From positions 1 through 41,990 of the IMG/VR virus record IMGVR_UViG_3300017719_000036: a stretch of 41,990 bases of DNA. One strand, written 5' to 3'. Positions 1 through 10,352 of the stretch are shown piece after piece. The notes beneath the pieces were generated by a model, which saw nothing but the letters and a program-made list of their open reading frames with translations, was not told the origin of the DNA and did no database searches. A program made the translations under genes and the position numbers. Each line of letters starts with the position of its first letter. Within the stretch, counting starts at the first letter, position 1. The stretch is from a virus.

Positions 1-648
1 TATTCAGGTATGTTTGTATTACAAGAAGATACAACACCACCTACACCAAAAGTTGCAAGTGCTGGTTCTTATATAGAATTACTTACAGAAAACTCATCCG
101 TTTCAAAACACCAAGATGTTAATATATCAGGTGTTGCAGACGGTAATATATTAGTATGGAATAGTACACAGGCAAGATTTAACGCTGGTGATACAGCATT
201 AGGTTTAGCACAAACTTGGAGAATAACAACATCAACTACCTCAACTGGTAACTCATCTTATGCTGACGCTACTGCTTGGGAACACGCTGATGACGCATTA
301 TACAGTAGTAAAGGTACTTTGTTAACGCAAAGTTCAGGAATATTTACACTACCTTCAACCGGTCTATACCTAGTCACAGTTAATTTTCAATGGACTGGTG
401 CAAATGGCGATTTCGTAAGAGTTGCTTTTTCTGCTACAGATAATAATAGTACATATACACAATTTGCAGTATCCGAGGATAGTGTAAGTGCAGGTGGATA
501 TGGAAATAACAATTTAACATATATTTTCAATTGTCAAGACACGGCAAATGAGAAATTTAAATTAGAACATAGTGGTTCAGGTAGTTCGCAGTTTTCAGGT
601 AATACGACTATGAACAGGTCTCACTTTACTATTTTAAAAATCGGTTAG
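1..648 (+). CDS. Fibre-like structural protein with C1q/TNF-like C-terminal domain (5' partial)
   Basis: The frame is open to the left edge; the first in-window ATG is at 10, so the gene probably begins upstream and 212 or more residues are visible. Roughly residues 75-212 read as a C1q/TNF-type jelly-roll: alternating hydrophobic strands, a central segment 'GIFTLPSTGLYLVTVNF' and a closing 'FTILKIG' strand. Such domains cap trimeric fibres in phages. No signal peptide or membrane segment is visible. It lies directly upstream of gp8, and a late promoter follows its stop. I infer a tail or baseplate-attached adhesin. The fold call is by eye and only moderately sure; the structural nature is likelier than the exact fold. 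Confidence 0.6.
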   Translation, partial: YSGMFVLQEDTTPPTPKVASAGSYIELLTENSSVSKHQDVNISGVADGNILVWNSTQARFNAGDTALGLAQTWRITTSTTSTGNSSYADATAWEHADDALYSSKGTLLTQSSGIFTLPSTGLYLVTVNFQWTGANGDFVRVAFSATDNNSTYTQFAVSEDSVSAGGYGNNNLTYIFNCQDTANEKFKLEHSGSGSSQFSGNTTMNRSHFTILKIG

Positions 649-656
649 AAAACTTG

Positions 657-664
657 TATAAATA
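657..664 (+). promoter_or_regulatory. T4-type late promoter TATAAATA upstream of gp8
   Basis: An exact TATAAATA octamer sits in the 40-nt gap before gp8, followed by an AAGGAAG ribosome-binding site. It matches the T4 gp55-dependent late -10 consensus, and the same octamer recurs in other gaps of this window. Confidence 0.7.
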
Positions 665-688
665 TTGATAAGGAAGAAATAAAAAACT

Positions 689-2158
689 ATGCCAGCAATT
701 ATTACGAACAAATTTAGAATTCACAATAGTGAGCAATTTCACGAAAGCTTCACAGAAGCTGCAGGAAACACTTACTATCTAGGTATTGGTAGACCTCATC
801 CGTTTACTACGACTACTAGACCTGACGGAAGAACAGAGAATTTAGGTACTGATACAGCACCTATTACTCCTGTTGACGCAATTGCTGAAGAAGCATACAT
901 CTATGATGAATTGTTAGCGGCTAAGAAAATTGGCGCTTCAGATATATCATTCGTTGTTCCTAGAAGAAACTGGACAACAGGTACTACATATGATGTTTAC
1001 AGACATGACTATGGTAGAAGAGAAACTGGTGGTACTAGTTTAATCACATCAAATTCAGGTGCGACTACTTTGTATGACGCAACTTTCTATGTTAAGACTT
1101 CAGCGAATAGAGTTTATAAATGTTTAGACAATAATGGAAATGCTGCTTCTACGGAAGAACCAACAACAACATCAACAGCAACTCAATCTACAAGTGATGG
1201 TTACAAGTGGAAATTAATGTACACTTTAACTGCTTCGCAACAATCTAACTTTTTATCAACTGACTTTATGGCAGTTGAAACGGATTCAACTGTAAATGGT
1301 GACGCCGTTGACGGTAAGATTGATATTTGTTTAGTTAAGGCTGCAGGTACAGGTGGTACAGCAGGTACACACACAAATATTCCTATAAGAGGAGATGGTT
1401 CAAACGGAAAAGTTTCTGTTACCATTTCAGCTGGTACAATTACAGACATTTCGGTAACTACAGCAGGAACAGATTACACAATTGGTTACATTACAGTTGC
1501 AGATATTAATGCTGCTGGCGGTGGTTCATTAATCAACGCAGAGATTGATGTAATTATAGGACCAAAAGGCGGACACGGATTTAACGCAGTAGAAGAATTA
1601 GGTGGATTCTTTGTTATGTTAAACCAATCACTAGACGGAACAGAATTAGCAAACTCTGGTGACTATACTGCCGAAAACGATTTTAGAAAAATTGTACTAT
1701 TCAGAGACCCCACATCAGCGGGTTCAGCTGCAACAGCAACTACAATGAGAGCAACAACAGCTGTTCATTTTGCAAGTTCACCTACACCAGGTACATTTGT
1801 TGCAGACGAAAATATTACTCAAACTGGCACAGGCGCAACAGGTAAAGTAGTAGAATGGGATAGTGCAAACAGAATTTTATACTTCATTCAAACAAGATTT
1901 GCGAGTGAAGGTGCAGACGCAAACGGAGACAACACATCATTTTCGGGAGCAGGAGTAATCACAGGTTCAACTTCAACTGCTACTGGTACACCATCAACAA
2001 GTACAACTGGAACAATTAATCAAGTATCAATCACAAGTGGGTATTCTGCTAGTGAATTTGACCACGATAGTGGTGATGTTATGTATGTTGAGAACAGAGC
2101 GCCTATCGTTAGGGCGGCTGACCAGACAGAAAACATTAAGTTGATTATAGAATTTTAG
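689..2158 (+). CDS. gp8: Baseplate wedge protein gp8 (T4-like), enlarged
   Basis: Baseplate wedge subunit of contractile-tailed T4-like phages. The N-terminus 'AIITNKFR', then 'GIGRPHP', 'FVVPRRNW' and 'DGYKWKLMYT' follow the order of T4 gp8. The C-terminus 'GDVMYVENRAPIV' plus 'DQTENIKLIIEF' aligns closely with the end of T4 gp8. At 489 aa it is about 150 aa longer than T4 gp8 (334 aa). The extra length is mid-protein: a beta-rich segment near residues 235-297 resembling a repeat in the 1184-aa adhesin, and a threonine/serine-rich stretch near 345-440. An AAGGAAG site precedes the ATG. The 2029-aa structural gene follows after 9 nt, probably co-transcribed. Confidence 0.92.
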   Translation: MPAIITNKFRIHNSEQFHESFTEAAGNTYYLGIGRPHPFTTTTRPDGRTENLGTDTAPITPVDAIAEEAYIYDELLAAKKIGASDISFVVPRRNWTTGTTYDVYRHDYGRRETGGTSLITSNSGATTLYDATFYVKTSANRVYKCLDNNGNAASTEEPTTTSTATQSTSDGYKWKLMYTLTASQQSNFLSTDFMAVETDSTVNGDAVDGKIDICLVKAAGTGGTAGTHTNIPIRGDGSNGKVSVTISAGTITDISVTTAGTDYTIGYITVADINAAGGGSLINAEIDVIIGPKGGHGFNAVEELGGFFVMLNQSLDGTELANSGDYTAENDFRKIVLFRDPTSAGSAATATTMRATTAVHFASSPTPGTFVADENITQTGTGATGKVVEWDSANRILYFIQTRFASEGADANGDNTSFSGAGVITGSTSTATGTPSTSTTGTINQVSITSGYSASEFDHDSGDVMYVENRAPIVRAADQTENIKLIIEF

Positions 2159-2167
2159 GGGAGTTAA

Positions 2168-5100
2168 ATGCCAAGTCCAACTGACTTTAACCTCACGCCT
2201 TACTTTGACGACTTTAATGAGGATAAGAAATTTCACCGAATCCTTTTTAGACCAGCGTATGCAGTTCAGGCTAGAGAGTTAACACAATCACAAACTATTC
2301 AACAAAACCAAGTTGAAAGTCTATCAGACCACTTTTTCAAAAAAGGTGCAATGGTTATACCTGGCGAAATCTCTTATGATTTAAATTACTTTTCAGTCAA
2401 GGTAGAGAATTTAACAGGCACATCAATTCTTGCAAATTTTCAAAATGTAAAATTAACTGGTGGTGCTTCAGGTATTGAAGCTGAAGTTATTAATACACAA
2501 GTTGCTGAAGGTTCAGACGCCGATACAATATTTGTTAAATACTTAAAATCAGGTACAGATAACACTACTCAATCGTTTAATGATAATGAAACATTATCAG
2601 GCACGGCTACAATTGATGGTGTTTCAACTTCCGTTTCATTAACAGTATCATCTACACACACAGGTTCAGCTGCTTTCATAGCAGAGGGTACTTACTATAT
2701 TAATGGTTTCCATGTTCAAGTAAATGCACAGACTTTACTATTAGACAAGTACACAAACACACCATCATTTAGAGTTGGTTTACAAGTCACAGAAAGTTTT
2801 GTACAAAGTACAGATGACGCAAGTTTATTAGATAACGCACAAGGTAGTTCAAATGTTAATGCTCCTGGTGCAGACAGATTTAAAATAGATTTAACATTAA
2901 CAAAGAAAACATTATCATCTACGGAAGATAACAACTTTGTAGAATTGTTGAGACTATCAAATGGCGTTTTACGAAACCTTGTTAGAACAACTGAATATTC
3001 AGTATTAGAAGATACACTTGCTCGTAGAACATTTGACGAAAGTGGGGACTATGTTGTAAGAAATTTTGATTTAGATATCAGAGAACATATTATTGATGGC
3101 GATAACAGAGGTGTATTTACACTTGCTCAAGGTGGTAGTGAAGCAAAAATGGCCGCTGGTTTATCTCCAGGAAAAGCATACATTCAAGGTTACGAAGTAG
3201 ATACAATTGGTACACAATTTATTGATGTAGAAAAAGCAAGAGAATTCTCAACACAAAATAACTTTAAGACAAGATTTAATGTTGCAAACTTTGTTTATGT
3301 TAATAAAGTTTACGGCGCTCCTGATATAGGTTTCGTTTCTGGTTCAACAGAGGCATTTAAACCTGTACAATTATTTAATGTTGCCAATGCAGTTAGAGGA
3401 ACATTACCTTCAACTGACGGTGCAATCGTACCACAAGTAGGACAATCTAAATCAAGAGGTTTCGAATATCACGCAGGTACAACAGCAGCAAATATATTTT
3501 CAAGTGCTTCTAAAACAAGTGGCGTTTACAAACACTATCTATTTGATACTGAAATGTTTACACATATTCATTATGCTGGTAATGCTTCATTTACAAACGG
3601 TGAAGTGGTAACTGGTGGTACATCAGCTGCAACAGCGATTGTACAAAGTGCTTCAACAAATTATAATTCTTTAGCAGTAGCAGCTATAACAACTGGTGCA
3701 ACTCCTCAAGTTCAGTTTGCTTCGGCACCTAAACTAGAAGAGGGTCAACAAGTTTCTTTTGATAGCCCTAGTTTTAATATTGCTAGTGTAGCAGTTACCT
3801 CAACAGATGTATTTACTGTAAGACAAATTTCAGGTAACAATTTTGAATTATTTAATGCTGATGGTACAACAAGACCAAATGTGACATCATTCACAAGTTG
3901 TGGTAATGTACAACACGGTGTATTAGTTGTATCAAATGTAAAAGGTACTTTTAATCCAGCAGAAACAATTACTGGTGCTCAATCAAGTTCAACAAGAACA
4001 ATACAATCTGACATAGTTGGTTACAAAGCAATACAATCATTTAACTTTGGTGAAACTAAATCTTTAGGTCAACCAGGTTCTCCAACTTATACAGCAGATA
4101 CAGATAATTCAGATTTATATGGTGAAGTATTAACACTAACAGGTAATATTTCAATCACAGCAGCTTCAGACGCTGTAATAGGTTCTGGTACTAAATTTAC
4201 AACAGAGTTGAAAGTTGGCGATATCATTGAAATGATAGACGCAGGTGCTAATACTATTCAAAGAGAAATAGAAGAAATTATTAGTGACACAAGTATTACT
4301 CTAACAGCTGTTATAGGTTCAGACGCAGTAGCGGCTTCTATACCAGTAAGAAAAAGAAGTAAATTACAAGAACCACAAAAAAATATTTCTTTATTTAAAT
4401 TACCATACGAAAAAATTAAAACATTAAAGACTACTGCTAATGGTGGTTTAACAGATACAAACTTTAAAATAAGAAGACAGTTTGTTGCTACACTATCATC
4501 CGGTACTGCTACAATTACTGCTGGTACTAACGAGACATTTGCTATCTTATCAGAAAACGATTATACGATTTCTGTTATTAGTGCTGGTTCTTCTTCTACT
4601 GCTGTTGTAGGTAATGTATTAAGTAATACAGGAACAAACCACGCAGGTGGCGACATATTCACACTTGGCGGTTCTCCTACAGGTAAGACATTAGAATTAG
4701 ATTACGGTACTGATTATGCAAATGCACAAATTAAAATTATTGCAACAGTAGACCGGTCTTCAGCAGGTTCTAAAACTAAATCAACTAACTCAAACGAAAT
4801 TCAAGCAGTATCAAATCAAGTAGAAATTGAGAATGGTATTATTAATATGGGTAAGGCAGATGTTAAAACTTTAAATACAGTTTTCATGGCACCAGACTTT
4901 AGTACAGCTGCTACAACATCTCATGTAGATATTACAGATAGATTTATTTTAGATAATGGTCAAAGAGATAACTATTATGACATTGGTAGATTAAAATTAA
5001 AAACAGGTGCATTAGTACCAACTGGTAGATTAAGAATAGACTTTGATTATTTCTCACACGGCGCTGGTGATTACTTTGATATTGATAGTTATACTTCATC

Positions 5101-8100
5101 AGGTATTGACTACGAAGATGTATTATCTTATACGAGTGATACAAACGGTGACACTTATGATTTAAGAGATTGTTTAGACTTTAGACCTAGAGTAGATGAC
5201 GCAAGTACAATTGATAGTGGTTCAGTTGACCGTTCTTTTGACGGCACAGGCGCTTCAATAGTAGATGTTGTTAAATTTAATTCAGATGTAACCTCTGACT
5301 TTGAATATTACTTACCTAGAATTGATAAAATATTTGTAGATAAAGAGGGTGCATTTAAAGTATCAAAAGGTTCAAGTGCATTAGTGCCACAAGTTCCTAT
5401 GAATTTGGCGGGTGCATTACACTTGTACACAATAGAAATACCTGCTTACACATTATCTACCGAAGATGTATCAGTTAAGAAAATTGATAATAGAAGATTT
5501 ACTATGAGAGATATTGGTAAATTGGAAGATAGAATTCAAAACCTAGAATACTATACTCAATTATCATTATTAGAAACTCAAGCACAATCTTTACAAATAC
5601 AAGACGCAAGTGGTTTTGACAGATTTAAAAACGGATTTATTGTAGATAACTTTACAGGTCACAATATTGGTGATGTAGGTAATGAGGGTTATAAATGTTC
5701 AGTTGACATGGCAAGAGGTGAATTAAGACCTATGTTTACAGAGGACATTATCGAATTACAAGAAGCTGATGATGATGGTTCTGATATAGTAGCAACTGAT
5801 AGAACAGACGGCAACTATGCAAAAACAGGTGACCTTATTTCGTTACCATTTACAGAGGTAACAATTGTTGACCAACCTTTCGCAAGTAAAACATTAAATG
5901 TTAACCCATTCGATATTAGAAGCTTTGTTGGCACAATAGAATTAAATCCACCGACAGATGAGTGGAAAGAAACAGAAAGAGCCCCAGAATTAATTATCAA
6001 TAATGTTGGTGGTTTCGATACACTAGCTTCAAACTTAGGCAATGCAGCTTTAGGTGGATTCGAGATTGGTACAATTTGGAATGAATGGCAAGACCAATGG
6101 ACAGGTAATCCTGTTGACATTGCTTCGAGAGATACTTCAGGTCATAGAAGAGCAGGTAGAAGACTATTTGTTAATACTGAAATTACATCTACTCAACAAG
6201 CTAATCAAACTAGAACAGGTATCAGACAAACAATCGTACCTCAAACTGTAAGAAACTCAATTGGTGACAGAATTATATCAGTTGCATTTGTACCGTTTAT
6301 TAGAAGTCGAGTAGTATCATTTACTGCTACAAGAATGAAACCTAATACAAGAGTATATGGATTCTTTGACAATGTTGATGTCGCTTCATACATTACACCA
6401 TCTGGTGGTGCATTAGGTGGTAATTTAACAACAGACGCTAATGGTGCATGTACAGGTACTTTCTCAATTCCTGACCCTAAAGTAAATGCTAATCCTAGAT
6501 GGAGAGCAGGTACAAGAGTATTCAGATTATCAAGTTCAGCAACAAATAGAAAAACAGACGATATTCAAACGGCTGCTGAAGCAGATTATGTAGCAAGAGG
6601 TTTATTAGAAACAGTACAAAATACAATTATCTCTACAAGAGAACCACAAATTGTTAGAAATGCTGTAAATGAAGATAGAAGTATTACAAGAACAACAACA
6701 AGAGACGCAACTAGAACGATTGGTTGGGTTGACCCATTAGCACAAACTTTCTTGATTGATGAACCAGGCGGTGTACAATTATCTAGTATTGATGTTTTCT
6801 TTTCTACTAAAGATGATAATATTCCGGTAACTTTACAAATTAGAGAAGTTATCAATGGTTATCCTGGAAATAAAATTCTACCATTTTCTGAATTGTCATT
6901 AAATCCAAATCAAGTAAGTATAAGTGAAGATGGTGCAACAGCAACAAACTTTAAGTTTCCTTCTCCTGTGTTTATACAAGAGAATGTTGAGTATTGTATG
7001 GTACTATTAGCTAACTCACAAGACTACAATGTTTATGCAAGTAGATTAGGTGAAACTCAATTAGGTTCTAATAGAACAATATCACAACAGCCATATGCTG
7101 GTGTTTTATTTAAATCACAAAACGGTTCTACTTGGACTGCTGACCAACAAGAAGATTTAAAATTCAAAATTAATAGAGCAGAGTATTCTCTTAATCCAGG
7201 TACGGTTACTTTTGTAAACGAAGATGTACCAACTAGATTATTAGGTGCTAATTCATTAAGAACAACAATTACATCAAATGTAATTAGAGTGTTCCATAGA
7301 AATCACGGTATGCATGGTTTAGATAATAATGTCACAATATCAGGCATTCCTTCAGGTACATACAATGGTATTCCTCACACAGAATTAAATACCACATTTA
7401 CAAGTATATCAAATATCACATTAGATAGTTATGATATTACTGTGGTTACAAATGCTTCAGCGAGTGGTGATATTGGTGGTACAGAAATAAGAGCAACAGA
7501 AAATAAAATATTAGATATATTAAACTTAAATGTACAGACTATGGAATTACCAGGTACAGAAATTGATACAACTATTAGAACAACTAGTGGTCGTTCAGTT
7601 CACGGTGCAGAAACAGAATTTAGTTTGACTGCTATAGGTAATAAACAATCAGTTGTACCTAACGATAACATTTACTTTACAACACCTCAAATGGTTGCAA
7701 GTCCAATCAATGAGGCTAATGAGATGACAGGTAGTAAATCTCTATTTGTACAGTTTACTTTACAAACTACAAATAGTAAATTATCTCCTGTAATTGATTT
7801 ACAAAGATGTTCAGCGATTGCAGTACAGAATAGAATTAATACACCAACAGTTTCAAACACACCTGACTTTGTTGCAGAAACAACAAGCACAGGTGCCTCT
7901 AGTTCGGCTGCGTATATAACTAGACCGATAACATTAGAAAATGCTTCAACAGCATTAGATATTAGATTATCTGCTAATGTTCGTTCAAGTTCAGAATTAG
8001 AGGTTTTTTATAGAGTGATATCTTCAGCAGATACTAGAGATATCAGAGATTTGAGTTTTGTACCTTTTAATGGTGACGGTAAAGAAGATTTATCCGTGAC

Positions 8101-8257
8101 ACCTGCTGAAGATGATACATCTTTCAAAGAGTACAAATATTCAGATAGTAGTATAAACGACTTTACAACTTTCCAAATCAAGATTGTGATGAAAGGTAGT
8201 ATTTCATCATATCCACCTAAGGTGAAAGATTTAAGAGGAATAGCATTGGCACTATAA
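2168..8257 (+). CDS. Very large baseplate/tail structural protein (DUF4815-like)
   Basis: 2029 aa. The N-terminus ('FNLTPYFDDFNEDKKFHRILF', then 'QARELTQSQTIQQNQVE' and 'GAMVIPGEISYD') matches the start of large virion proteins next to gp8 in marine T4-like phages, a family I know as DUF4815. Mid-protein there are several 'GE.I.G..S.ATA.V' beta modules (for example near 3597-3660 and 3955-4010). A conserved 'FVPFIRSRVVSFTA.RMKPNTRVYGFFD' region lies near residues 1375-1405 and a 'DPLAQTFLI' block near 1522. No transmembrane segment is visible. It probably replaces or extends wedge components of the gp9/gp10 type, but its exact T4 counterpart is not established from sequence alone. Confidence 0.75.
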   Translation: MPSPTDFNLTPYFDDFNEDKKFHRILFRPAYAVQARELTQSQTIQQNQVESLSDHFFKKGAMVIPGEISYDLNYFSVKVENLTGTSILANFQNVKLTGGASGIEAEVINTQVAEGSDADTIFVKYLKSGTDNTTQSFNDNETLSGTATIDGVSTSVSLTVSSTHTGSAAFIAEGTYYINGFHVQVNAQTLLLDKYTNTPSFRVGLQVTESFVQSTDDASLLDNAQGSSNVNAPGADRFKIDLTLTKKTLSSTEDNNFVELLRLSNGVLRNLVRTTEYSVLEDTLARRTFDESGDYVVRNFDLDIREHIIDGDNRGVFTLAQGGSEAKMAAGLSPGKAYIQGYEVDTIGTQFIDVEKAREFSTQNNFKTRFNVANFVYVNKVYGAPDIGFVSGSTEAFKPVQLFNVANAVRGTLPSTDGAIVPQVGQSKSRGFEYHAGTTAANIFSSASKTSGVYKHYLFDTEMFTHIHYAGNASFTNGEVVTGGTSAATAIVQSASTNYNSLAVAAITTGATPQVQFASAPKLEEGQQVSFDSPSFNIASVAVTSTDVFTVRQISGNNFELFNADGTTRPNVTSFTSCGNVQHGVLVVSNVKGTFNPAETITGAQSSSTRTIQSDIVGYKAIQSFNFGETKSLGQPGSPTYTADTDNSDLYGEVLTLTGNISITAASDAVIGSGTKFTTELKVGDIIEMIDAGANTIQREIEEIISDTSITLTAVIGSDAVAASIPVRKRSKLQEPQKNISLFKLPYEKIKTLKTTANGGLTDTNFKIRRQFVATLSSGTATITAGTNETFAILSENDYTISVISAGSSSTAVVGNVLSNTGTNHAGGDIFTLGGSPTGKTLELDYGTDYANAQIKIIATVDRSSAGSKTKSTNSNEIQAVSNQVEIENGIINMGKADVKTLNTVFMAPDFSTAATTSHVDITDRFILDNGQRDNYYDIGRLKLKTGALVPTGRLRIDFDYFSHGAGDYFDIDSYTSSGIDYEDVLSYTSDTNGDTYDLRDCLDFRPRVDDASTIDSGSVDRSFDGTGASIVDVVKFNSDVTSDFEYYLPRIDKIFVDKEGAFKVSKGSSALVPQVPMNLAGALHLYTIEIPAYTLSTEDVSVKKIDNRRFTMRDIGKLEDRIQNLEYYTQLSLLETQAQSLQIQDASGFDRFKNGFIVDNFTGHNIGDVGNEGYKCSVDMARGELRPMFTEDIIELQEADDDGSDIVATDRTDGNYAKTGDLISLPFTEVTIVDQPFASKTLNVNPFDIRSFVGTIELNPPTDEWKETERAPELIINNVGGFDTLASNLGNAALGGFEIGTIWNEWQDQWTGNPVDIASRDTSGHRRAGRRLFVNTEITSTQQANQTRTGIRQTIVPQTVRNSIGDRIISVAFVPFIRSRVVSFTATRMKPNTRVYGFFDNVDVASYITPSGGALGGNLTTDANGACTGTFSIPDPKVNANPRWRAGTRVFRLSSSATNRKTDDIQTAAEADYVARGLLETVQNTIISTREPQIVRNAVNEDRSITRTTTRDATRTIGWVDPLAQTFLIDEPGGVQLSSIDVFFSTKDDNIPVTLQIREVINGYPGNKILPFSELSLNPNQVSISEDGATATNFKFPSPVFIQENVEYCMVLLANSQDYNVYASRLGETQLGSNRTISQQPYAGVLFKSQNGSTWTADQQEDLKFKINRAEYSLNPGTVTFVNEDVPTRLLGANSLRTTITSNVIRVFHRNHGMHGLDNNVTISGIPSGTYNGIPHTELNTTFTSISNITLDSYDITVVTNASASGDIGGTEIRATENKILDILNLNVQTMELPGTEIDTTIRTTSGRSVHGAETEFSLTAIGNKQSVVPNDNIYFTTPQMVASPINEANEMTGSKSLFVQFTLQTTNSKLSPVIDLQRCSAIAVQNRINTPTVSNTPDFVAETTSTGASSSAAYITRPITLENASTALDIRLSANVRSSSELEVFYRVISSADTRDIRDLSFVPFNGDGKEDLSVTPAEDDTSFKEYKYSDSSINDFTTFQIKIVMKGSISSYPPKVKDLRGIALAL

Positions 8258-8258
8258 T

Positions 8259-8495
8259 ATGAGTATTAGATTTTTAAAAGTCGAAGGACACGGCGATTTA
8301 ATCAGAGATACAGGTTCGAATGGTATCATAAATACCAACAGGAGTGAATACGAGATTTACATGAAAAGAACAAAGGCGAGACTAACTCAACATGATAAAA
8401 TGCAAGATGTATGTAGAGAAGTAAACGACCTTAAAAAAGAATTGAGAGAAATAAAAGGTTTATTAATGAATATAGGTAAAAACAATGGCAATTAG
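8259..8495 (+). CDS. Small conserved coiled-coil protein
   Basis: 78 aa. It starts one base after the preceding stop and overlaps the next gene by 11 nt, so expression is probably translationally coupled. The second half (residues ~43-70: 'HDKMQDVCREVNDLKKELREIK') has heptad-like hydrophobic spacing typical of a short coiled coil. I do not recognise a defined function. Position between two virion genes suggests a small tail or fibre-attachment component or an assembly factor. Confidence 0.6.
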   Translation: MSIRFLKVEGHGDLIRDTGSNGIINTNRSEYEIYMKRTKARLTQHDKMQDVCREVNDLKKELREIKGLLMNIGKNNGN

Positions 8496-9888
8496 AAGCA
8501 TAGCACAAACAGATACTTTAGAAAAGTTTAGAACAGAATTTAACCAAATGACTGCTAATGATTTTGGTGATATTGCTACGCTTGACGCCGGTCTATCTGC
8601 TACAACCGTTATCGGTGCAGTAAACGAATTATCAGCTGCTGTATCATCTGGACAGGCATTTTTGATTGAAGACGCAAGTTCAACAGTTCAACAGGTTGCT
8701 TCTGGTCAAACATTAAAATTTAGAGGCACATCAAATCAATTAAATGCAGTTGTAAGTGTTCCAGATACAATGACTATCTCACTTGCAAATGATGTCACTA
8801 TACCAAATGATTTACAAGTCACAACAGATTTAAATGTTGCTGGTATTTCTACTCTTCAAGGTAATATTGTAGCAAGTTCTACTATGACAATATCAAGTGG
8901 TTCAATTGTTGATACCACAGGTCAAGTATCTTTCGGAGATGAAAACATAATTACAACAGGTAATATGTCGGCCGCTACTTTAAATGGTTCAAGTCTTGTT
9001 TCAAGTGGTTCAATTTCAGGTACAACTATTACAGCTTCGGGTGCTTTAGAGGGAACAAGTTTAGAATTAACAAGTGGCGGAATTGTTTTTGAAGGTTCTA
9101 CACCTGATGGTTTCGAAACTACTTTAACACCTACTGACCCTACAGCAGACCACACACTTACATTACCTAATATCACAGGTACTTTAATTACATCTGGTGA
9201 TACAGGTACAGTTACCTCAACTATGATTGAAAATGCAACTATTCAAAATGAAGATATTGCAAACTCAACAATCAGAGCTGCAAAAGTAAACTTTGCTACT
9301 GACACATTAGTTGTAGATACCTTACAGGCAAATGCTATTACTGGTACTGCTTCGATTGCACAGTTAGTTTCATTAACTGCCAACAATTCGACAGACGAAT
9401 CCGTTTTCTTAACATTTGCTGATGGTGCTACTGGTAACCAAGGTCTTGAAACAGACACGGATTTATTTTATAATCCTAGTACGAATATTTTAAATACAAC
9501 TGCTACAGCGGCTAGATATGCTGACTTGGCAGAGATGTATGTTACCGACAAACCTTATGGAATCGGTACAATTGTTATGTTTGGTGGTGAAAAAGAAATT
9601 ACCCTTGCAGACTTAAAAACGAGAAAAGTCGCAGGAGTTGTATCGGATAAGCCTGCTTTTTTAATGAATAAAAATTGTCAAAATGGACTTGCCATTGCCC
9701 TACAAGGTAGAGTAAAATGTAAAGTAATGGGTACTATACAAAAAGGCGACATGATAGTTGTAAGTGAAGAAGGCGGCGTAGGTACAGCAGACAGTAATCC
9801 TCAAATGGGTATGGTTGTTGGTAAAGCATTACAAGATTACAATTCAAATACCGAGGGACTAATCGAAGTAGTTGTTGGCCGCCTGTAA
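8485..9888 (+). CDS. Tail-fibre-like structural protein
   Basis: 467 aa. The N-terminus ('IRSIAQTDTLEKFRTEFNQ') has the style of phage fibre attachment regions. Residues ~60-330 are Ser/Thr/Gly-rich, low in charge and repetitive, as in trimeric fibre shafts. A motif of type 'GIVFEGSTPDGFETTLTPT..TADHTLTLPNITGTL' (residues ~194-234) recurs in the 126-aa protein at 24297. The C-terminal ~125 residues, starting near 'RYADLAEMYVTDKPYGIGT', form a compact beta-rich domain common at the ends of marine phage fibres. The ATG lies inside the end of the upstream gene. Receptor specificity cannot be read from sequence. Confidence 0.7.
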   Translation: MAIRSIAQTDTLEKFRTEFNQMTANDFGDIATLDAGLSATTVIGAVNELSAAVSSGQAFLIEDASSTVQQVASGQTLKFRGTSNQLNAVVSVPDTMTISLANDVTIPNDLQVTTDLNVAGISTLQGNIVASSTMTISSGSIVDTTGQVSFGDENIITTGNMSAATLNGSSLVSSGSISGTTITASGALEGTSLELTSGGIVFEGSTPDGFETTLTPTDPTADHTLTLPNITGTLITSGDTGTVTSTMIENATIQNEDIANSTIRAAKVNFATDTLVVDTLQANAITGTASIAQLVSLTANNSTDESVFLTFADGATGNQGLETDTDLFYNPSTNILNTTATAARYADLAEMYVTDKPYGIGTIVMFGGEKEITLADLKTRKVAGVVSDKPAFLMNKNCQNGLAIALQGRVKCKVMGTIQKGDMIVVSEEGGVGTADSNPQMGMVVGKALQDYNSNTEGLIEVVVGRL

Positions 9889-9898
9889 TAAATACAGG
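9882..9898 (+). promoter_or_regulatory. Late-promoter-like AATAAATA inside a small hairpin
   Basis: CCTGTA and TACAGG form a 6-bp inverted repeat around a 5-nt loop, overlapping the stop of the fibre gene. AATAAATA (9887-9894) straddles the loop. It sits immediately before the first gene of the modification island. It could be a weak late promoter or an RNA hairpin; there is no T-run typical of an intrinsic terminator. Confidence 0.4.
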
Positions 9899-9902
9899 TG
9901 AT

Positions 9903-10352
9903 ATGATTAAATTATTAGAATGTGAAGTTGAAGATTATTCTCGTTATGAAAACAATCAATTAATTTTCCTTAAAGACAGAAAAGACTTTAGAGTAAAAGA
10001 TGAAATGTCTTTTGCCTCATGGTTACAACAATGGCGAAACCAAGATAGTATCAAGGTTGAAGGCCTAGAAGATAATGCTTCTATTGTAGCTAACTTTCCA
10101 TTTTTAAACATCAACAGTATTCATCTTTTTGCAAACTTAAAAGGTGAGTTTAGTTTTCCTAAACATAGTGATGATGTAAATGTATATCTACATATCGTAC
10201 AAGGTAGTAAAAAAATCTATCAATGGGTTGATGATATGAAATACGAAACTTTTATACAAGTCGGGCAATCACATGTTATTAACAGCGGTGTTGAACATGA
10301 GGTTGATAGTGAAAAAAATACATGGGCGTTGAGCGTTGGGTTTAATAGATGA
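9903..10352 (+). CDS. Cupin/JmjC-like Fe(II) oxygenase-like protein
   Basis: 149 aa. The second half reads as a cupin barrel: an H-x-D pair at His88-Asp90 ('FPKHSDDVNVYLHIVQGSKK') and a distal His132 in 'SGVEHEVDSE', at the spacing of the 2-His-1-carboxylate iron site of JmjC/cupin-type 2OG dioxygenases. 'GSKKIYQW' resembles the turn after the first ligand strand. A basic 2OG-binding residue is not obvious. The stop overlaps the start of the radical-SAM gene (ATGA), implying coupled translation and shared function. The oxygenase fold is likely. The substrate is unknown; I infer a peptide or protein of the same island. Confidence 0.6.
   Translation: MIKLLECEVEDYSRYENNQLIFLKDRKDFRVKDEMSFASWLQQWRNQDSIKVEGLEDNASIVANFPFLNINSIHLFANLKGEFSFPKHSDDVNVYLHIVQGSKKIYQWVDDMKYETFIQVGQSHVINSGVEHEVDSEKNTWALSVGFNR

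Noticed and set aside
1201-8000. Several minus-strand ORFs of 60-100 codons inside gp8 and the 2029-aa gene
   Set aside because: They lie fully inside strong + strand genes, lack ribosome-binding sites and have low-complexity or Val/Leu-rich compositions typical of antisense shadows.
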